Source: Bacilli bacterium (GTDB lineage: Bacteria; Bacillota_I; Bacilli_A; RFN20; CAG-826). From it: DNA of 60,209 nt. The notes beneath the pieces are model-generated. The model worked only from the letters and a program-made list of their open reading frames with translations, was not told the origin of the DNA and ran no database searches. The position numbers and the translations under genes were made by a program. Positions 24,365 through 33,315 of the stretch are shown piece after piece (the first letter of the stretch is position 1; each line of letters begins with the position of its first letter). The stretch covers positions 1-60,209 of the forward strand of contig JAFSOD010000005.1 in the NCBI GenBank assembly GCA_017447165.1, in the 5' to 3' direction.

Positions 24365-24384
24365 TTCTTTTTTCATAATTCTAC

Positions 24385-24407
24385 AAAAAATGCGGAAGTA
24401 CTTCCGC
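24385..24407 (-). terminator. Intrinsic terminator
   Basis: The 16-bp palindrome GCGGAAGTACTTCCGC (24392-24407) is followed on the minus strand by ATTTTTTG. It lies between the transposase scraps and the DUF3800 gene. Confidence 0.65.
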
Positions 24408-24499
24408 GTTCAATGTGAACCTAGAGGTTTCCCTCAGCTCAACTATATATTACAAGACAAATTTCAAGTTGACAATAAGAATGTACGACAAAATAACAT

Positions 24500-24533
24500 G
24501 GTCAGAGTGTTTAAATCCCATACCTATATGTAT
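24500..24533. repeat. Dispersed 34-bp repeat, copy 2
   Basis: It matches 391-424 at 31 of 34 positions. Here it overlaps the end of a short transposase-like frame. In one minus-strand frame it reads GMGFKHSDHVILS. Confidence 0.55.
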
Positions 24534-24631
24534 ATAGTTCTATCCTTAACTCCTTTAACGTGTGGCAAAGGTTTGTTTTGTTCCAAACAATCAATACACA
24601 ATAGCTTAAATTTTTTATCGTATTTAGCCAT
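24524..24631 (-). pseudogene. Transposase N-terminal fragment
   Basis: An ATG frame of 35 residues (MAKYDKKFKLLCIDCLEQNK and on) ends at TAG. The start MAKYDKKFK is typical of OrfA-type HTH proteins of insertion sequences. Transposase-like words (GMGFKHSDH) continue in another frame beyond the stop, so this is a decayed copy. No ends or target duplication are visible. Confidence 0.35.
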
Positions 24632-24675
24632 AAAAAAGCCCCTTCCTTGGATGTGATTTTGTCCAGAAAAAGGGG
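24632..24675 (-). terminator. Intrinsic terminator after tRNA-Leu(CAA)
   Basis: CCCCTT (24639-24644) pairs with AAGGGG (24670-24675), with an inner TTGGA/TCCAG stem, followed on the minus strand by CTTTTTT. Confidence 0.65.
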
Positions 24676-24687
24676 TACTATTTATGT

Positions 24688-24773
24688 TGGTGCCCGAGGT
24701 CGGACTCGAACCGACATGGCTGTTAACCGATGGATTTTGAGTCCATTGCGTCTACCAATTTCACCACTCGGGC
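24688..24773 (-). tRNA. tRNA-Leu(CAA)
   Basis: Acceptor GCCCGAG/CTCGGGC with the long variable arm of leucine tRNAs. Anticodon stem ATGGA/TCCAT encloses the loop CTCAAAA, giving CAA. CCA is encoded. Confidence 0.95.
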
Positions 24774-24816
24774 AGTAGCAATATTATATTACTAATATCT
24801 AATTTAGATAAAGAAT

Positions 24817-26199
24817 TTATTTTGCTTGCGATTTCCACTTTGGAGTGAGGTTATATCCATACGCCTTTTGCTTTTTGAAAACAATAATCATCGTAAGGAT
24901 AGTGGCTAAAAGTTCTGCGACCACTATTGAAAGCCAAATGCCGTCTACTCCCATAAGTAAAGGGAGGAGTAACACTGCTGCTACTTGGAACACTAAAGTT
25001 CGACATATAGAAATTAACGCGGATAATAACCCATTATTAAGCGCGGTAAATAGGCCAGAACCAAACATCGAGAAGCCCGCAATAAAATAACAGACCGAAT
25101 AAATAATCATTGCTCTAACCGATAATTCAAGCAATTCAGGATAGCTTCTCGCAAATATCATTGATAATGGTCTAGATAAAGCTAGAGACAAAACAGTCAT
25201 TAAAAAGCCTGCTACCGCTACAAAATTAAAACTTAGTTTTATTACATTAGAGAGTTCACTTTTATTTTTAGCTCCATAATTATAGGCAATAACAGGGGAT
25301 ATACCCATCGTATAACCAGAGAATATCGAGAAGAAAATAAAGCAGACATAACCAATGACGCCGTACGCTGCTACTCCGGTTTCTCCGATATATTTTAAAA
25401 GTTGCATATTGAATAATATGGCGATCAAACTACTAGAAACATTACCAACAAATTCACTACTACCATTAGTGACGCTTTTAAAGATATCTTTAATATCAAA
25501 TTCTGGTTTGCCTAATCTAATAAGATTATTCTTACGTAGTCTAAAATATAAAAGAGGTCCCGCAGTAGAAATAAACATTCCTGTTAAAGATGCTGCTGCA
25601 GCTCCAGCTGCCCCGTACTGCATTACTCCGACAAGGATATAATCTAAAAGCATATTCACTAAGCCAGAAGATAAGGAGAAGATAAATCCAAGGTGACTTG
25701 TTTCATTAACAGAGAAGAAACAGTGGAAATACCCTTGCATCATAAATAGAATCACTCCACCCATCATAATACGCCCATAAAGTTCCGCATTATCAATCAT
25801 CTCTTCAGAAGTAGCAACCGAATTAATCCCTGCAAATCCCTGGGCAATTGGCCTAATGGTAAAGAAAAACACTAAACCTAACACTAAACCCATAATTAGA
25901 GTTGTATATGTTAAAAGCGAAAATGTTTTATTAGCCTTTTCAACCTTTTTCTCGCCTAGATATTTAGAGACTAACGCTGCTCCTCCAGCACCAAACATAA
26001 AGCCAACACAGGCCACAATCATGATAATTGGGAAGATTAGATTAACTCCCGCAAAGGCGCTACTAGAAGCATAGTTAGATAAGAAAAAGCCATCTACAAT
26101 CCAGTAGATAGAAGTAATAAACATCATCAAAATAGGAGAGATGGTGAATCTCAGTATTTTCTTATAGGTAAAGTGATCTGATAAATGTATTTTTTCCAT
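24817..26199 (-). CDS. MATE-family efflux transporter
   Basis: A 460-residue protein with twelve predicted membrane helices in two related halves, the MATE/DinF layout. Typical phrases are SIYWIVDGFFLSNY near the N-terminus, FGAGGAALVSKYLG in the first half and GYTMGISPVIAYNYGA in the second. It should exchange cations for organic cations or drugs across the membrane, and the substrate cannot be told. It stands alone between two leucine tRNA genes, both on the same strand, and shares no operon with them beyond possible readthrough. Confidence 0.88.
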   Translation of the reverse strand: MEKIHLSDHFTYKKILRFTISPILMMFITSIYWIVDGFFLSNYASSSAFAGVNLIFPIIMIVACVGFMFGAGGAALVSKYLGEKKVEKANKTFSLLTYTTLIMGLVLGLVFFFTIRPIAQGFAGINSVATSEEMIDNAELYGRIMMGGVILFMMQGYFHCFFSVNETSHLGFIFSLSSGLVNMLLDYILVGVMQYGAAGAAAASLTGMFISTAGPLLYFRLRKNNLIRLGKPEFDIKDIFKSVTNGSSEFVGNVSSSLIAILFNMQLLKYIGETGVAAYGVIGYVCFIFFSIFSGYTMGISPVIAYNYGAKNKSELSNVIKLSFNFVAVAGFLMTVLSLALSRPLSMIFARSYPELLELSVRAMIIYSVCYFIAGFSMFGSGLFTALNNGLLSALISICRTLVFQVAAVLLLPLLMGVDGIWLSIVVAELLATILTMIIVFKKQKAYGYNLTPKWKSQAK

Positions 26200-26210
26200 C
26201 TTTTATAAGA

Positions 26211-26229
26211 AAACGGGTATTACCCGTAA
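26211..26229 (-). terminator. Intrinsic terminator after tRNA-Leu(CAG)
   Basis: ACGGGTATTACCCGT (26213-26227) is followed on the minus strand by TTTTCTTAT. Confidence 0.65.
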
Positions 26230-26238
26230 GAAATCATT

Positions 26239-26323
26239 TGGTGTGGCTAAGAGGACTTGAACCTCCACGAATTACTCCACTAGCGTCTGAAACTAGCGCG
26301 TCTACCAATTCCGCCATAGCCAC
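26239..26323 (-). tRNA. tRNA-Leu(CAG)
   Basis: Acceptor GTGGCTA/TAGCCAC with a long variable arm. Anticodon stem CTAGT/GCTAG encloses the loop TTCAGAC, giving CAG. CCA is encoded. It begins 8 bases after the stop codon of the AMP-ligase gene, so it is probably cotranscribed. Confidence 0.94.
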
Positions 26324-26331
26324 ATATGAAA

Positions 26332-27966
26332 TTATGATTCAGGGATTTGGCGTTTCTTATTTTCTTCCTCCTGAACTTTCATATAGTTAATTTTGTGATA
26401 TTTAGTGTACGGAAGCGAATCAACAAATTCAATCTCTTTAGGAACAGCCCATGAGATTAATCTTTTTTGACATTCCGCGACGATTCTTTCTTTGTTTTTA
26501 TTCTTTGCCACTATCACCGCTTTAACCGCATTAATTAATTTCTCATCTGGGATTTGAATAACACATACTGCAGTAATGCCGCTCATACGAGAAATAACTC
26601 CCTCGATTTCACTAGGGAAAACAGCGACTCCAGATACTTTAATCACTCGCTTCATACGAGTTTTAAAATATAAGAACCCGTCTTCATCAATATAACCGAG
26701 GTCACCAGTTTTTAAATAACCATCTTCGGTATATACTGCTTTAGAAGCTTTTTCATCTTTAAAGTAGCCAATCATATTGTTATCGCTCTTAATAGAGATT
26801 TCCCCAATTTGTCCTGGGCTAAGAGGAGAATCGTTATCATCTAAGATACGGAACTTCACTCCTGTAATTGGATAACCAATGGAGCCATATTTATGGTGTC
26901 TATGAGTATTAACGGAGCATACCGATAAAGCTTCGGTTAAACCATACCCTTCAAATAAACGACATTTAGATTTTCTTTTAATCATTGTCGCGTCAAAAGC
27001 TTCTTTAATGGCGCTATTTAAACTATCGCCACCAGAGAAACAACTACGTAAAACTTTTAAATGTTTATTCTTAGTAAATGATTTATCATTTAACAAAGCT
27101 TTAAAAACAGTTGGAACTCCACAAATACAAATAACATTTCGACACTTATCCATCATCTTCGCAATTTCTTTAGTAGAGAACTTAGGAATAAGTACTACTC
27201 CAAAGGAGTTTACAAGTGGAGCGTGCATGGTCATGCATAAGCCGAATCCATGGAAAGATGGCAAAACAGAAACCAAAGAATTTCCAATTAATTCATCAGG
27301 CTCCATACACATAATCTCTGGAATTCTACTCGCTGTGAAGTTAAAGCTTCTAGAGCTTAAACAAATAGTTTTCGATTCTCCGGTTGTGGAGGCGCTGTGG
27401 AGAAGTACACTAGTTTCTTCTTTAGATAGAGGTACTTCCACTCCATCGATTTTGATACGTTTTAAATCGTCATAGAAGAAGAATTTCTTCTCTTTACGAA
27501 GCATCTTCGTAGCCCAAGAGTTTTTAATTTTATAGGCACGCTTTTGATAGTGAGGTAAAAAGCTTTCAGCTTGGCAGACAACTATATGTCCATTGAACTT
27601 ACGATAATCGATGAGCTCTTTATATACTTTTTGATCGAATAGGAACGCTAATTTACAGTCAGCGTCATCATAATATTTCTGCATCACTTCACATGGTGAA
27701 TTTGGGTGCACCATATTACAAATTGCCCCAATCTTATTAATCGCATAGAAAAGAATAATCGTTTGCGGAATATTAGGAAGAGACACCAAAACCGTTTCAC
27801 CCTTTTTAATTAAGAATTGGTTTTGAAGGATCGCTGCCATCTCGTCAATTTTTTCAAGAAGTTTAGTAAAAGATAATTTACCATTAAAATAGTAAATCGC
27901 GGTTTCTTTAGGAGCTTTCTCCGCTCCATATTTATATGCTTGATAAAGTGTTAAATCTTCTAACAT
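26332..27966 (-). CDS. AMP-forming acyl-CoA synthetase-like protein
   Basis: A 544-residue adenylate-forming enzyme. It has the nucleotide loop HSASTTGESKT (about 188-198, where the family has TSGTTGxPKG), the adenine motif FEGYGLTEA (about 338), the TGDLGYIDEDGFLYF hinge region (about 424-438) and the catalytic Lys in LPYTKYHKINY near the C-terminus. It should activate a carboxylic acid to an acyl-AMP and then a thioester, probably a fatty or aromatic acid. The acid is unknown, and the partner thiol may be CoA or a carrier protein. It starts 1 base after the DUF1624 gene, so both are one operon. Confidence 0.82.
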   Translation of the reverse strand: MLEDLTLYQAYKYGAEKAPKETAIYYFNGKLSFTKLLEKIDEMAAILQNQFLIKKGETVLVSLPNIPQTIILFYAINKIGAICNMVHPNSPCEVMQKYYDDADCKLAFLFDQKVYKELIDYRKFNGHIVVCQAESFLPHYQKRAYKIKNSWATKMLRKEKKFFFYDDLKRIKIDGVEVPLSKEETSVLLHSASTTGESKTICLSSRSFNFTASRIPEIMCMEPDELIGNSLVSVLPSFHGFGLCMTMHAPLVNSFGVVLIPKFSTKEIAKMMDKCRNVICICGVPTVFKALLNDKSFTKNKHLKVLRSCFSGGDSLNSAIKEAFDATMIKRKSKCRLFEGYGLTEALSVCSVNTHRHHKYGSIGYPITGVKFRILDDNDSPLSPGQIGEISIKSDNNMIGYFKDEKASKAVYTEDGYLKTGDLGYIDEDGFLYFKTRMKRVIKVSGVAVFPSEIEGVISRMSGITAVCVIQIPDEKLINAVKAVIVAKNKNKERIVAECQKRLISWAVPKEIEFVDSLPYTKYHKINYMKVQEEENKKRQIPES

Positions 27967-27967
27967 A

Positions 27968-28750
27968 TTAGATAAACACTCCTATCAACATAAATAAGCC
28001 GGTAAATAAAATTTCATGACCAATATAAATAATTAAAGTATGTCGACCAAGAAAACATATTGGTTTTTCCCAATTACCTTTTTTAGAAATAACACTAACT
28101 TTATCTTTATAGATAAATCTAGCAAAGATCACTCCTAAGAATAAGAAAATAACATAAGGGAATAATGGGAGATAATCTCCAACTACTCCGGCTTTAATTG
28201 GATTAAATGGACAATATAATATCGCGGTAAACGGATTATACACTCCATCATTAAAGTGATTATAAGTGACAGTAATCATCACATAAAATAAGAGTAATAT
28301 TCCAATCACGTAAAATAAGTTTTTAGTGCTTAGTCTCTGACATAAAGCGTATAGCAATATTGATAAAGCAATAACTCCTAAAATATTAATATCGATAATA
28401 ATCACTCTAGTAGAGAACATTGGGGTTAACTGCAACATATGAGTGCCTAACATTACTAAGATAGAAAATGCTAAAAGTAAGAAACCACGTTTTTTGTTGT
28501 TTCTTGATAAATGACAAGATACCCCGCACGTAAACATAAATAGCATTAACACTATTTGACGTACCACTAATCTTAAATTGCTAGTCCAATACCAAGTAAG
28601 GAATCCACTACTATAATGGAAACAGTAATAGTTAATGAACCACATCAAATGGTCAAAGACGACAAGGATAATTAAAAAACCACGTAGTAAATCAATCTCA
28701 TGGATACGAGATGCAAATCTAGAGTTGTAAAGTTCTTTTAATTTTCCCAT
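27968..28750 (-). CDS. DUF1624 membrane protein, acyltransferase-like
   Basis: A 260-residue protein with about seven membrane helices. The opening RIHEIDLLRGFLIILVVFDH is the family mark of DUF1624 and heparan-alpha-glucosaminide N-acetyltransferase-like proteins, with the conserved Arg-Gly and the His of the first helix. The ending HTLIIYIGHEILF fits too. It may move an acyl group across or at the membrane. The ATG at 28750 is chosen because the frame upstream of it is the tRNA-Pro gene. It is followed after 1 base by the acyl-CoA-synthetase-like gene, which could supply its acyl donor (inference). Confidence 0.72.
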   Translation of the reverse strand: MGKLKELYNSRFASRIHEIDLLRGFLIILVVFDHLMWFINYYCFHYSSGFLTWYWTSNLRLVVRQIVLMLFMFTCGVSCHLSRNNKKRGFLLLAFSILVMLGTHMLQLTPMFSTRVIIIDINILGVIALSILLYALCQRLSTKNLFYVIGILLLFYVMITVTYNHFNDGVYNPFTAILYCPFNPIKAGVVGDYLPLFPYVIFLFLGVIFARFIYKDKVSVISKKGNWEKPICFLGRHTLIIYIGHEILFTGLFMLIGVFI

Positions 28751-28762
28751 AATTATTTTTTT

Positions 28763-28839
28763 TGGTCGGGAAGGCGGGATTTGAACCCGTAACCTCAAGT
28801 ACCCGAAACTTGCGCGCTACCAAGTTGCGCTACTTCCCG
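28763..28839 (-). tRNA. tRNA-Pro(CGG)
   Basis: Acceptor CGGGAAG/CTTCCCG. Anticodon stem CAAGT/ACTTG encloses the loop TTCGGGT, giving CGG. CCA is encoded. It starts 2 bases after the polC stop codon and ends 12 bases before the DUF1624 start, with no terminator in between, so it is probably processed from a long mRNA. Confidence 0.95.
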
Positions 28840-28841
28840 AA

Positions 28842-31800
28842 TTAAAGATCTCCAAAGTCAAATAAGGAAAGTTGGTCACTTTCGTTTAAATTATCAAGGA
28901 CACCTAAATCAGATAAATCCTTCACGTTTGTAGAAGTTAGCTTTGTTCTTCTAAGCAAGTCTTCTTTAGAGGTAAATGGTTTTTTTGCTCGCTCTTCAAT
29001 GACGGTGATGGCGTTATTCTCTCCTAAGCCGTCGATGGTGACAAACGGAGGGATAAGCGCTTTGTTTTCGTGATCCACAACAAACTTTGTGGCGTCACTT
29101 CTATAGAGGTCAATATTCTCAAATTTATAGCCTCTTTCGGTCATTTCAACTGCGATTTGTAGGGTTTTATACTGTTCTTCTTCTTTTGGAGTGAGCTTTT
29201 CACCCGTAGTTTTTTCTTTCACTCTAAGTTGTTCTAAACGATTAATAATCGCTTCTTCGCCTTTAATCATTGGGATAATGTCATATTGCTTAGATCTAAC
29301 TGAGAAGAAAGTAGCGTAGAACTCTAAAGGATAATGGACTTTGAAGTAGCCCACTCTAATAGCCATAGTGACATAAGCCACCGCGTGTCCTTTAGGGAAC
29401 ATGTACTTAATTTTCTTACAAGAAGCAATATACCAAGAAGGGACACCATGTGCTAACATCGCTTCTTCATATTCTGGTTTTAAGCCTCGACCTTTACGGA
29501 CGTCTTCCATAATAGCGAAAGACACTCTAGGAGGTAATCCTTTAGAGATGAGATAGCCCATAATATCATCACGACATCCAATGACTTCTTGAAGGGTTGT
29601 TGTTTTATTATCGATTAAAGTTTCAGCGTTTCCGTTCCACACATTAGTACCATGAGATAATCCAGAAATAATAACTAAATCAGAAAATGTTGTTGGTCTA
29701 GTTTTTTCTAAGATACCTCTAACGAAGTCAGTACCGAATTCAGGAATCGCCATCGCTCCTGTAGATTGATTTAAATAATTATTATTTAATTTAAGTGGGT
29801 CGGTCTTGGAGAATAAGGCTAAAACCTCAGGATCATTCATTGGGATATCTTTGATATCAATATGCGTTAAATCACACATCATCTTTAAAGCGACAGGGTC
29901 AACGTGACCAAGCATATCAAGTTTTAAAATGGTGTCGTGAATGGAATGGAAGTCGAAGTGAGTGGTTTTCCATGCACTATCAACTTCGTCTGCCGGCCAT
30001 TGAATAGGAGTAAAGTCATAAACTGTATGGTCGCTAGGAACAACAACGATACCACCTGGATGTTGACCGGTAGTACGTTTAACACCAACACAACCACTAG
30101 CTAAATAATCTAACTTCACTTTTGGATATTTCATCGCCGCTTCTTTAGCATCTTCTTCACTCATGCCATTAGCGATGAATTTTCTTTCAATATAACCACG
30201 AGCAAAACCAAAAGCAGTCTTATCGGCAACAGTTTCGATAGTTCCTGCTCTAAAGACATTGTCTTTGCCTAATAACACTTTCGTGTATTCATGCGCAGTC
30301 GCTTGATAATCTCCAGGGAAGTTTAAGTCAATATCAGGAACTTTATCCGCTTCAAATCCTAGGAAGGTTTCAAATGGAATGTTTTGTCCGTCTCTAATCA
30401 TCTCTTCTCCACACACTGGACATTTCTTAGGAGGTAAATCAAATCCACTTCTGACATCTGGATTATTTTCTTTTCCCCATTCTAAGTGATGACAGTGCGG
30501 GCAAATATAGTGAGGTGGCAAAGGATTAACTTCAGTAATTCCACTCATAGTAGCGACAAAAGAACTACCAACAGATCCACGGCTACCAACGATATATCCA
30601 TCTTCATTAGACTTCTTCACTAGTTCATGAGCAATGTAATAAATAACAGAGTAACCATTAGAAATAATACCGTTAAGTTCAGTGTCTAAACGATTTTGAA
30701 TGAATTCTGGAAGTGGGTCACCATATAATGCGTGGGCATTAGAGAAACAGAGATCTTTAAGTTTATTTTCAACGTTTTCAATTTGTGGTGTATATAAGTG
30801 GTCATTAGGAACCGGTAAAATTGCATCAATCATATCCGCGATCTTGTTGGTGTTAGTAACCACTATTTCTTCTGCGAGCTCTTTATCTAAGAAAGAGAAA
30901 CACTCTAACATCTCTTCAGTAGAACGATAATGTTGGTCAGGGTTTTCAAATGGAGCCACATCTCTTCTTGAATATGGATTAAGTGGGTGATTAACTTTAC
31001 CAACTTGAGGAGCAGAGATATAAACATCTCTAAAGACCTTTTGTTCTGGGGTGACATAGTGAACGTCTCCAGTTGCTACTACAGTCTTATCAACTTCTTT
31101 AGCGGCCTCAATTATATCATTGATATAAGTTAAAACATCTTCGCTAGTTAACTCTCCCATATTTACTAAGAAGGAATAATTCTCTGGAGGTTGCACTTCT
31201 ATATAGTCATAGAAGGAACAAATCTCTTTGAGTTTATCTTTGTTATAATATCTTGCAGTTTCAAAAACATCTCCGTTAAAACAAGCAGAACCTATGAGTA
31301 AATTCTTACGGTATTCATTAATAATTCTTCTTGGAATGCGTGGAAGATTAGCAAAATAGTCGATATTAGAAATAGAGACTAATCTATATAAATCTTTTAA
31401 TCCTTCAACATTCTTCGCTAAAGCGATAACGTGTTTTGGTCTAAGGTGAACAATACCTTCTTTAACTAATTCTAAATTCTGTAATTCTTCATGTTTTAAA
31501 TGAATGTTGTCTTTAGTGAGTTGAACTAAAAGAGCTTGCCACACTTCACTTAAAACAAAGGCGTCGTAATCTGCTCTATGGGCACTTTCTTCATCATATT
31601 TAACTTCTAATCTACGACATAAGGAACCTAAGTTATGGGCTCTAGCGTCAGGATAAGCGTATCTAGAAAGCATTAAAGTATCAACTACACCATTAGTGAT
31701 TTCTTTTTGTCCTAAACCGATAAGTGCTTCGTTTAAGAAGGAAATATCGAATGATGCGTTATGAGTAACTAAGATCGAATCACCAATAAACTCTAAAATC

Positions 31801-33314
31801 TTTGGCATCGCTTCTTTAATAGTTGGAGCGCCTTTAACCATTTCGTTAGTGATATTTGTGAGTTTAGTAATCTTCGGAGTAATTTCTCTTTCAGGGTTAA
31901 TCAAAATATCAATACGATTAGTGACAGTGCCGTGTTCAATTTTTACCGCACCAAATTCAATAATCTTCTCATATCTAGCGGATAAGCCTGTGGTTTCAAA
32001 GTCGAATACTACATAGCTTGCCTTATTTAATTCAACAGGTTTTGGATTAAAGACATATTTAATCTGGTCATCTACCATATAAAATTCACAGCCATAAAGC
32101 ATTTTAATATCATATTTTTTGCCTGCAGCTTGCGCATCTGGGAATCCTTGTACACAGCCATGGTCTGTAATTGCCATTGCGGTATGACCAAGTTTTTTAG
32201 CGTAGGCACAATAATCATTCATCGCCCCAATTCCATCTTGAGTAGACATATTACTATGTAAATGAAGCTCAACTCTTTTAATTGGAGCTGCATCTGGAAT
32301 GATTTCTTTAGGTGGAAGCAAATCAATATAGTGAGTTTTAATCACTAATTGGTGAGAATAGTCATCTACATAAGCTACCCCTCTAACACGGACGTTAGCG
32401 TTTAACATTTGACTCACAAACTCATCATCAACTTGAGAGTTTTGATACATATTACAGGCAATTGCTCCACCAAATTCATCAACCACTTCGAAATTAAGAC
32501 GTTTTCTTTCGCCTCTTTCAATCACTTCTTTAGCGAACACTTTGCCGTTAAAGTCGACATGGTCACTTTCAGGAGTGATGTCTTCGATTTTTTCAATATA
32601 TACGTATTTACCGCGTCTATTTAATCGTGCCCTTTCTCTTTCTTTAAGCATGATTTCGCGGTTTTTCTTCATCTCTTTTAAGAGTTGATCTTCCACTAAA
32701 GCGTTCTTTTCGCTTTGCTCTTTTTCTACTAAAGCAGAAACATCATTTCTATCTAAAATATCTGGTTCTTCTTTTGCTTGTTCGATATCTTCTTCTGCTT
32801 GTTCACTAGCGGTCTCCACTGTTTCTTTTCTAGTCTCTTCATCAGCGATCACTCCTACTTCTTTAGGAGGTAAAACATTTTCTTCAATATCGATAAAGTC
32901 ATAACTAATAAAGCTTAAGAAGTCTTTGAAATCATTAACAATGGATTCGTTTCTTTTTTGGAAAGATTCATCTAGATAATTGATTTGAATTGTGGAATCA
33001 CTTATAGGGATAAGTTCGATATCACTATCGCTACGATATAAATATCTAAACCAATCATCGAAGAGATTAATTGCGTCTTTTGTGGTTGGTCTACTCTTAT
33101 AAGAAAAATGTAAGGTATATGGATAGGTAATTGTGTTTAAGCCATCTTGAAACTGTCTAAGAAGTTCATAAGTCCAAGGAACTTGCTTAGAGATAATCAT
33201 ATCGATTTGTTGATAGTTAAAACGGTTGCGACCAACCATTTCAAAATCAAGGTCAAAATCATCGATATTCTCGATATGGATTGAGTTTAAGAAGCTTTTC
33301 ATCTTTGCTTGCAT
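28842..33314 (-). CDS. polC: DNA polymerase III alpha subunit, PolC type
   Basis: A 1490-residue replicative polymerase of Bacillota. In order: an N-terminal domain, an acidic linker (about 150-230), an OB-fold (about 240-345), the PHP domain (HLHSNMSTQDGIGAM, TDHGC), and the inserted proofreading exonuclease with FDFETTGL (about 433). The second part of PHP follows, then a zinc site (CPHCHH and CPVCGEE) and the polymerase core with PDIDLNFPGD and the helix-hairpin-helix end. It starts 1 base after the rseP stop. It is the last protein gene of the superoperon and runs into tRNA-Pro. Length and domain order are normal. Confidence 0.97.
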   Translation of the reverse strand: MQAKMKSFLNSIHIENIDDFDLDFEMVGRNRFNYQQIDMIISKQVPWTYELLRQFQDGLNTITYPYTLHFSYKSRPTTKDAINLFDDWFRYLYRSDSDIELIPISDSTIQINYLDESFQKRNESIVNDFKDFLSFISYDFIDIEENVLPPKEVGVIADEETRKETVETASEQAEEDIEQAKEEPDILDRNDVSALVEKEQSEKNALVEDQLLKEMKKNREIMLKERERARLNRRGKYVYIEKIEDITPESDHVDFNGKVFAKEVIERGERKRLNFEVVDEFGGAIACNMYQNSQVDDEFVSQMLNANVRVRGVAYVDDYSHQLVIKTHYIDLLPPKEIIPDAAPIKRVELHLHSNMSTQDGIGAMNDYCAYAKKLGHTAMAITDHGCVQGFPDAQAAGKKYDIKMLYGCEFYMVDDQIKYVFNPKPVELNKASYVVFDFETTGLSARYEKIIEFGAVKIEHGTVTNRIDILINPEREITPKITKLTNITNEMVKGAPTIKEAMPKILEFIGDSILVTHNASFDISFLNEALIGLGQKEITNGVVDTLMLSRYAYPDARAHNLGSLCRRLEVKYDEESAHRADYDAFVLSEVWQALLVQLTKDNIHLKHEELQNLELVKEGIVHLRPKHVIALAKNVEGLKDLYRLVSISNIDYFANLPRIPRRIINEYRKNLLIGSACFNGDVFETARYYNKDKLKEICSFYDYIEVQPPENYSFLVNMGELTSEDVLTYINDIIEAAKEVDKTVVATGDVHYVTPEQKVFRDVYISAPQVGKVNHPLNPYSRRDVAPFENPDQHYRSTEEMLECFSFLDKELAEEIVVTNTNKIADMIDAILPVPNDHLYTPQIENVENKLKDLCFSNAHALYGDPLPEFIQNRLDTELNGIISNGYSVIYYIAHELVKKSNEDGYIVGSRGSVGSSFVATMSGITEVNPLPPHYICPHCHHLEWGKENNPDVRSGFDLPPKKCPVCGEEMIRDGQNIPFETFLGFEADKVPDIDLNFPGDYQATAHEYTKVLLGKDNVFRAGTIETVADKTAFGFARGYIERKFIANGMSEEDAKEAAMKYPKVKLDYLASGCVGVKRTTGQHPGGIVVVPSDHTVYDFTPIQWPADEVDSAWKTTHFDFHSIHDTILKLDMLGHVDPVALKMMCDLTHIDIKDIPMNDPEVLALFSKTDPLKLNNNYLNQSTGAMAIPEFGTDFVRGILEKTRPTTFSDLVIISGLSHGTNVWNGNAETLIDNKTTTLQEVIGCRDDIMGYLISKGLPPRVSFAIMEDVRKGRGLKPEYEEAMLAHGVPSWYIASCKKIKYMFPKGHAVAYVTMAIRVGYFKVHYPLEFYATFFSVRSKQYDIIPMIKGEEAIINRLEQLRVKEKTTGEKLTPKEEEQYKTLQIAVEMTERGYKFENIDLYRSDATKFVVDHENKALIPPFVTIDGLGENNAITVIEERAKKPFTSKEDLLRRTKLTSTNVKDLSDLGVLDNLNESDQLSLFDFGDL

Positions 33315-33315
33315 A

